Origin: J054 sp965221985
Lineage (GTDB): Bacteria > Pseudomonadota > Gammaproteobacteria > Steroidobacterales > GCA-2729495
Length of the DNA: 64,000 nt
Assembly (NCBI GenBank): GCA_965221985.1
Contig: OZ244928.1
Span: forward strand, 310,001-374,000
Direction: 5' to 3'
The notes under the pieces are model-generated. The model was not told the origin of the DNA. It saw only the letters and a list, made by a program, of their open reading frames with translations, and did no database searches. The translations under genes were made by a program, and so were the position numbers. Below are positions 61,776 through 64,000 of the stretch, piece by piece. The first letter of the stretch is position 1; the number at the start of each line of letters is the position of its first letter.

Positions 61776-63077
61776 TTAGTCGGCGGATTGGTCCACAGAT
61801 TGCGCCGTAATAATTTCGTCTGAACGTAGAATGTTCTTAGCACGGTTATAGATATCCGAGCGGAAATGCACTTGATGGTCCATACCCTCCCAGGCACTCA
61901 AGTAAACGAGATACAAGGGAATAGGCTCGACCAAGTTAATCGTTTTCCGGCCACGGGGCCGATCACCCGCAACCCGTTCCTGGTCGCTTTCAGAGTTCTC
62001 CGACAATAGCCAGCGAGTCAAGCTCATGGGGTCTTCTAGCCGCACGCAGCCAGAACTGTAGGCACGCACCGGCATGTCGAAGAGATTTCGGTTCGGCGTT
62101 CCATGCAGGTAAATGCTCTTGTCGTTATCAAAAGCAATCTTCACTCGTCCAAGGCTGTTTCTAGGCCCGGGATCTTGGCGCAATTTGTACGGGAAACTGC
62201 GGCCGCGCCCCAGCTCCGACCATGGCACATCCGCCAGGCTCAATTCCGGCGCACCGCTCTGCCAACTGGCAAACACCCGAATACGACGATGGCGGAAAAA
62301 GTTTGGATCTATCTGCTGACGCGGCAGCAAATCCTGCACGGCAATGCGGTAGGGTACATGCCAATAGGGATTAAGCACCACGCGACGAATCTGCGCCTGC
62401 ATTTCGGGCGTCTGCCGTTGCGCACGGCCAACCACGGTGCGCATGGACAGCTGCAGCTCATCGTTCGCAAAGGCTTCCAGCGTCGCACCGGGCACATTGG
62501 CCCAGACAAAACGACCGCCTAAATCGATGGGTAGATTCGCCCACTCCCGTTGGGCCGCCATGAGCTGACGCAAACGGGTTTCCACCGGCACGTTCATGGC
62601 CTTGCGGACACCCTTCGTCACCACGCCGTTTTCAGACAAACCATGGCGTCGTTGAAAACGCCGAACGGCTTCATCCAAGGCCGGCTCAAACAATTCCGGA
62701 TTCGCCTCCATGGGCCCCCGATAGTCGTAGGTAACCGTCAATCTTTCACGAATATCGATGACTTGGGGATCCACCGAACCCAAACTCAGATCATCGCCCG
62801 GCAGTATCGCGTGCCAACCGCCGGCACGTTCAATGGCCTCATATTCCGCGATGGCAGATACCATGCTTCGGTAAGCCGGATGCGGTCCACTGCTGGCCGC
62901 GAAACCAATCGCAGGTAAAATCATCGCGAACAATGAAACCAGGCCTGCGACAAAACCGCTGGCCGAGGGACTGACAAGCCGCGCGGCTATGAAACCGGGC
63001 ACAATAGTCTTGCGATCGAATGAACTATGAGACGGGGAAAATCCCGCCGTACCGCAAACTTTATTTTTCTTATCCAT
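61776..63077 (-). CDS. L,D-transpeptidase (YcbB/LdtD-like)
   Basis: 433 residues. After an N-terminal anchor (FVAGLVSLFAMILPAIGFA) comes a scaffold domain with the peptidoglycan-binding unit VRRFQRRHGLSENGVVTKGVRKAMN and the L,D-transpeptidase domain with FVWANVPGATLEAF, HGTPNRNLFDMPVRAYSSGCVRLEDP. The catalytic Cys (in SSGCVRL) and His are in place. E. coli YcbB is longer (about 615 aa); this is a shortened relative. It forms 3-3 crosslinks in peptidoglycan. Distinct from the smaller YkuD-type gene at 33440. Confidence 0.92.
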   Translation of the reverse strand: MDKKNKVCGTAGFSPSHSSFDRKTIVPGFIAARLVSPSASGFVAGLVSLFAMILPAIGFAASSGPHPAYRSMVSAIAEYEAIERAGGWHAILPGDDLSLGSVDPQVIDIRERLTVTYDYRGPMEANPELFEPALDEAVRRFQRRHGLSENGVVTKGVRKAMNVPVETRLRQLMAAQREWANLPIDLGGRFVWANVPGATLEAFANDELQLSMRTVVGRAQRQTPEMQAQIRRVVLNPYWHVPYRIAVQDLLPRQQIDPNFFRHRRIRVFASWQSGAPELSLADVPWSELGRGRSFPYKLRQDPGPRNSLGRVKIAFDNDKSIYLHGTPNRNLFDMPVRAYSSGCVRLEDPMSLTRWLLSENSESDQERVAGDRPRGRKTINLVEPIPLYLVYLSAWEGMDHQVHFRSDIYNRAKNILRSDEIITAQSVDQSAD

Positions 63078-63218
63078 GCTTATTGCCGATCTTCTTTTTC
63101 TTATGGATCGGACTTTATTTTTGTTGGGACAATTCTACGTTGCCCCAGGATATTGGCTACGCGTTGCGTCACGTTTTTCCCGCTTGTCGGCCGGAAACGA
63201 CCGCCCATTCAACAAAAC

Positions 63219-63245
63219 AAAAAATACGCCCGACCAATGGTCGGG
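63219..63245 (-). terminator. Rho-independent terminator of the barrel gene
   Basis: CCCGACC (63229-63235) and GGTCGGG (63239-63245) form a 7-bp stem with a 3-nt loop. Six A at 63219-63224 give a T-run on the minus strand after CGTA. It lies 56 bp after the stop of the barrel gene. Confidence 0.85.
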
Positions 63246-63300
63246 GAGTGATAAGAATTATGTTAGCTAGCGTGCGGGCGCAGCAGAAATGCCCAGCAAT

Positions 63301-64000
63301 CTAGAAGCTTCGCGACAAACCCAAACTAATCTGGTAGCGATCGTATTCGAAGATCGACACACCCGGGGATTCGTTATCAGTGACAGTGACATCACCCAGC
63401 ACTGTCCATTTATTCAGCCAGCCTGACTGCAAGTCATGCCGAAAACCCACCGTGGCCCGTAGCTCTTCGTCGTCCCTTGAGCGATCAAAGCCGGGCTCCA
63501 CACCGTCGAAGTCGTATTCGCGATAACCCACGCGCGCATACACCGAACCGTATTGCCAAGCCTGCCAAACAACACCCGCGAATACATCTGGCCCGCTGTA
63601 GGCGAAACGGTCGTCATCAGCATCGAACTTGAAATAGCCGCCACCTAGCTGCAAGCCTAGCTTGCGCTCATTGAAATAGCGCGTATAGCGAACACCGGCA
63701 CGGCCATACCAACCTTCGCGGCCGGAATCCCGCGAGCGAGAATAACTACGATGGGTCGCGATACCTTCTAAGGTCAGCTCGTTGCGGCCACCGAATTCCC
63801 AGCTGATGCTTGGATTCAGCGACGAAAACAGTGCCAGACTGTCGCCCCCCAACCAAATTTGATCCGCTTGCAAGCCGACGCTGGCACGCCAGTGCCCAGG
63901 CACCACCCAGGTCGGCCCCGTGCGCAAAGTCAGAATCCCAAGATTGAAATCATTCTCGTCAAAATAACTTCGGTAATAGGCATTCAAGTGGCTTTGCCAG
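63301..64000 (-). CDS. Outer-membrane beta-barrel protein, C-terminal part (Slam/DUF560-like, partial)
   Basis: The frame is open to the window edge (233 residues visible), so the N-terminus is missing. The visible part is a run of amphipathic beta strands with alternating aromatic and charged residues (YYRSYFDENDFNLGILTLRTG, WYGRAGVRYTRYFNERKLGL, YGSVYARVGYREYDFDG). It ends in Phe (ISLGLSRSF), the usual C-terminal signature for barrel assembly. The pattern is that of surface lipoprotein assembly modifier/DUF560-like barrels, which normally carry an N-terminal TPR region. Family name is tentative; barrel nature is well supported. Confidence 0.7.
   Translation of the reverse strand, partial: WQSHLNAYYRSYFDENDFNLGILTLRTGPTWVVPGHWRASVGLQADQIWLGGDSLALFSSLNPSISWEFGGRNELTLEGIATHRSYSRSRDSGREGWYGRAGVRYTRYFNERKLGLQLGGGYFKFDADDDRFAYSGPDVFAGVVWQAWQYGSVYARVGYREYDFDGVEPGFDRSRDDEELRATVGFRHDLQSGWLNKWTVLGDVTVTDNESPGVSIFEYDRYQISLGLSRSF

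Noticed and set aside
1..64000. tRNA, rRNA, CRISPR arrays and riboswitches
   Set aside because: Intergenic regions were read for cloverleaf ends, spaced repeats and conserved leader elements; none was convincing. A covariance-model scan would be needed to be certain.

Overview
The window reads as a stretch of chromosome from a Gram-negative bacterium, most likely a marine or environmental gammaproteobacterium. Base composition is moderately GC-rich. Many products carry Sec signal peptides or lipoboxes. There are outer-membrane and periplasmic functions (an OmpA-type protein, a beta-barrel, an Mla/Pqi-type lipid ABC system, two L,D-transpeptidases) and a Pseudomonas-style polyamine operon. The genus cannot be fixed from sequence alone. 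No rRNA, tRNA, CRISPR array, insertion sequence or complete prophage was found.

Layout. 1-5371 (minus): a 2-oxoacid:ferredoxin oxidoreductase operon (FAD/Fe-S electron-transfer protein, korA, korB), then a dienelactone hydrolase gene cut by the window edge. 5572-8003: a nitrilase-fold protein lacking catalytic Cys and Lys, and a dihydroorotase. A perfect 36-bp-stem hairpin (8066-8142) separates these from an M16 peptidase and an MFS transporter. 12495-17204 (plus): a four-gene ABC operon (ATPase, permease, Gldg-family, DUF4340). 17205-20670: a looser, accessory-looking stretch with small unknown genes, an alpha/beta hydrolase and a DUF1287 remnant. 20672-24419 (minus): aquaporin Z, a YbjQ-YbjQ-M48 cluster, a DUF2238 membrane protein and a GlsB-type protein. 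24977-29190: an NlpC/P60 lipoprotein and a PhoPQ-like operon (glycine-zipper protein, PepSY protein, regulator, kinase), divergent from an Arg/His-rich exported protein. 29280-37436 (minus): an exported methyltransferase-like lipoprotein, two unknown proteins, a lone phage-tail-sheath homologue, an L,D-transpeptidase, an M48 lipoprotein, SohB and LipA. 37652-44324: mixed genes, including an OmpA-family protein, a glyoxalase, a diguanylate cyclase and Ogt. 44375-53091 (minus): an eight-gene polyamine uptake and gamma-glutamyl catabolism operon. 53279-55792 (plus): a NYN/LOTUS protein, Fbp and a START-like protein. 55812-60583 (minus): an Mla-like lipid transport operon ending in a saccharopine-dehydrogenase-like gene. 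60717-64000 (minus): an SDR, a YcbB-like L,D-transpeptidase and the 3' end of an outer-membrane barrel gene.

The best leads for something undescribed are four. First, a tail-sheath homologue sits beside two unrecognised proteins with no tube, baseplate or AAA+ gene, and a candidate class II CRP-type promoter lies in front of the unknown genes. Second, a matched pair of PhoP-type direct-repeat boxes, each 12 bp from a -10-like hexamer, faces outward between the two-component operon and an Arg/His-rich exported protein. Third, the nitrilase-fold protein has Glu-Arg-Ser in place of Glu-Lys-Cys. Fourth, there is the large perfect hairpin at 8066-8142. All functional statements rest on reading motifs by eye; no database search was run.
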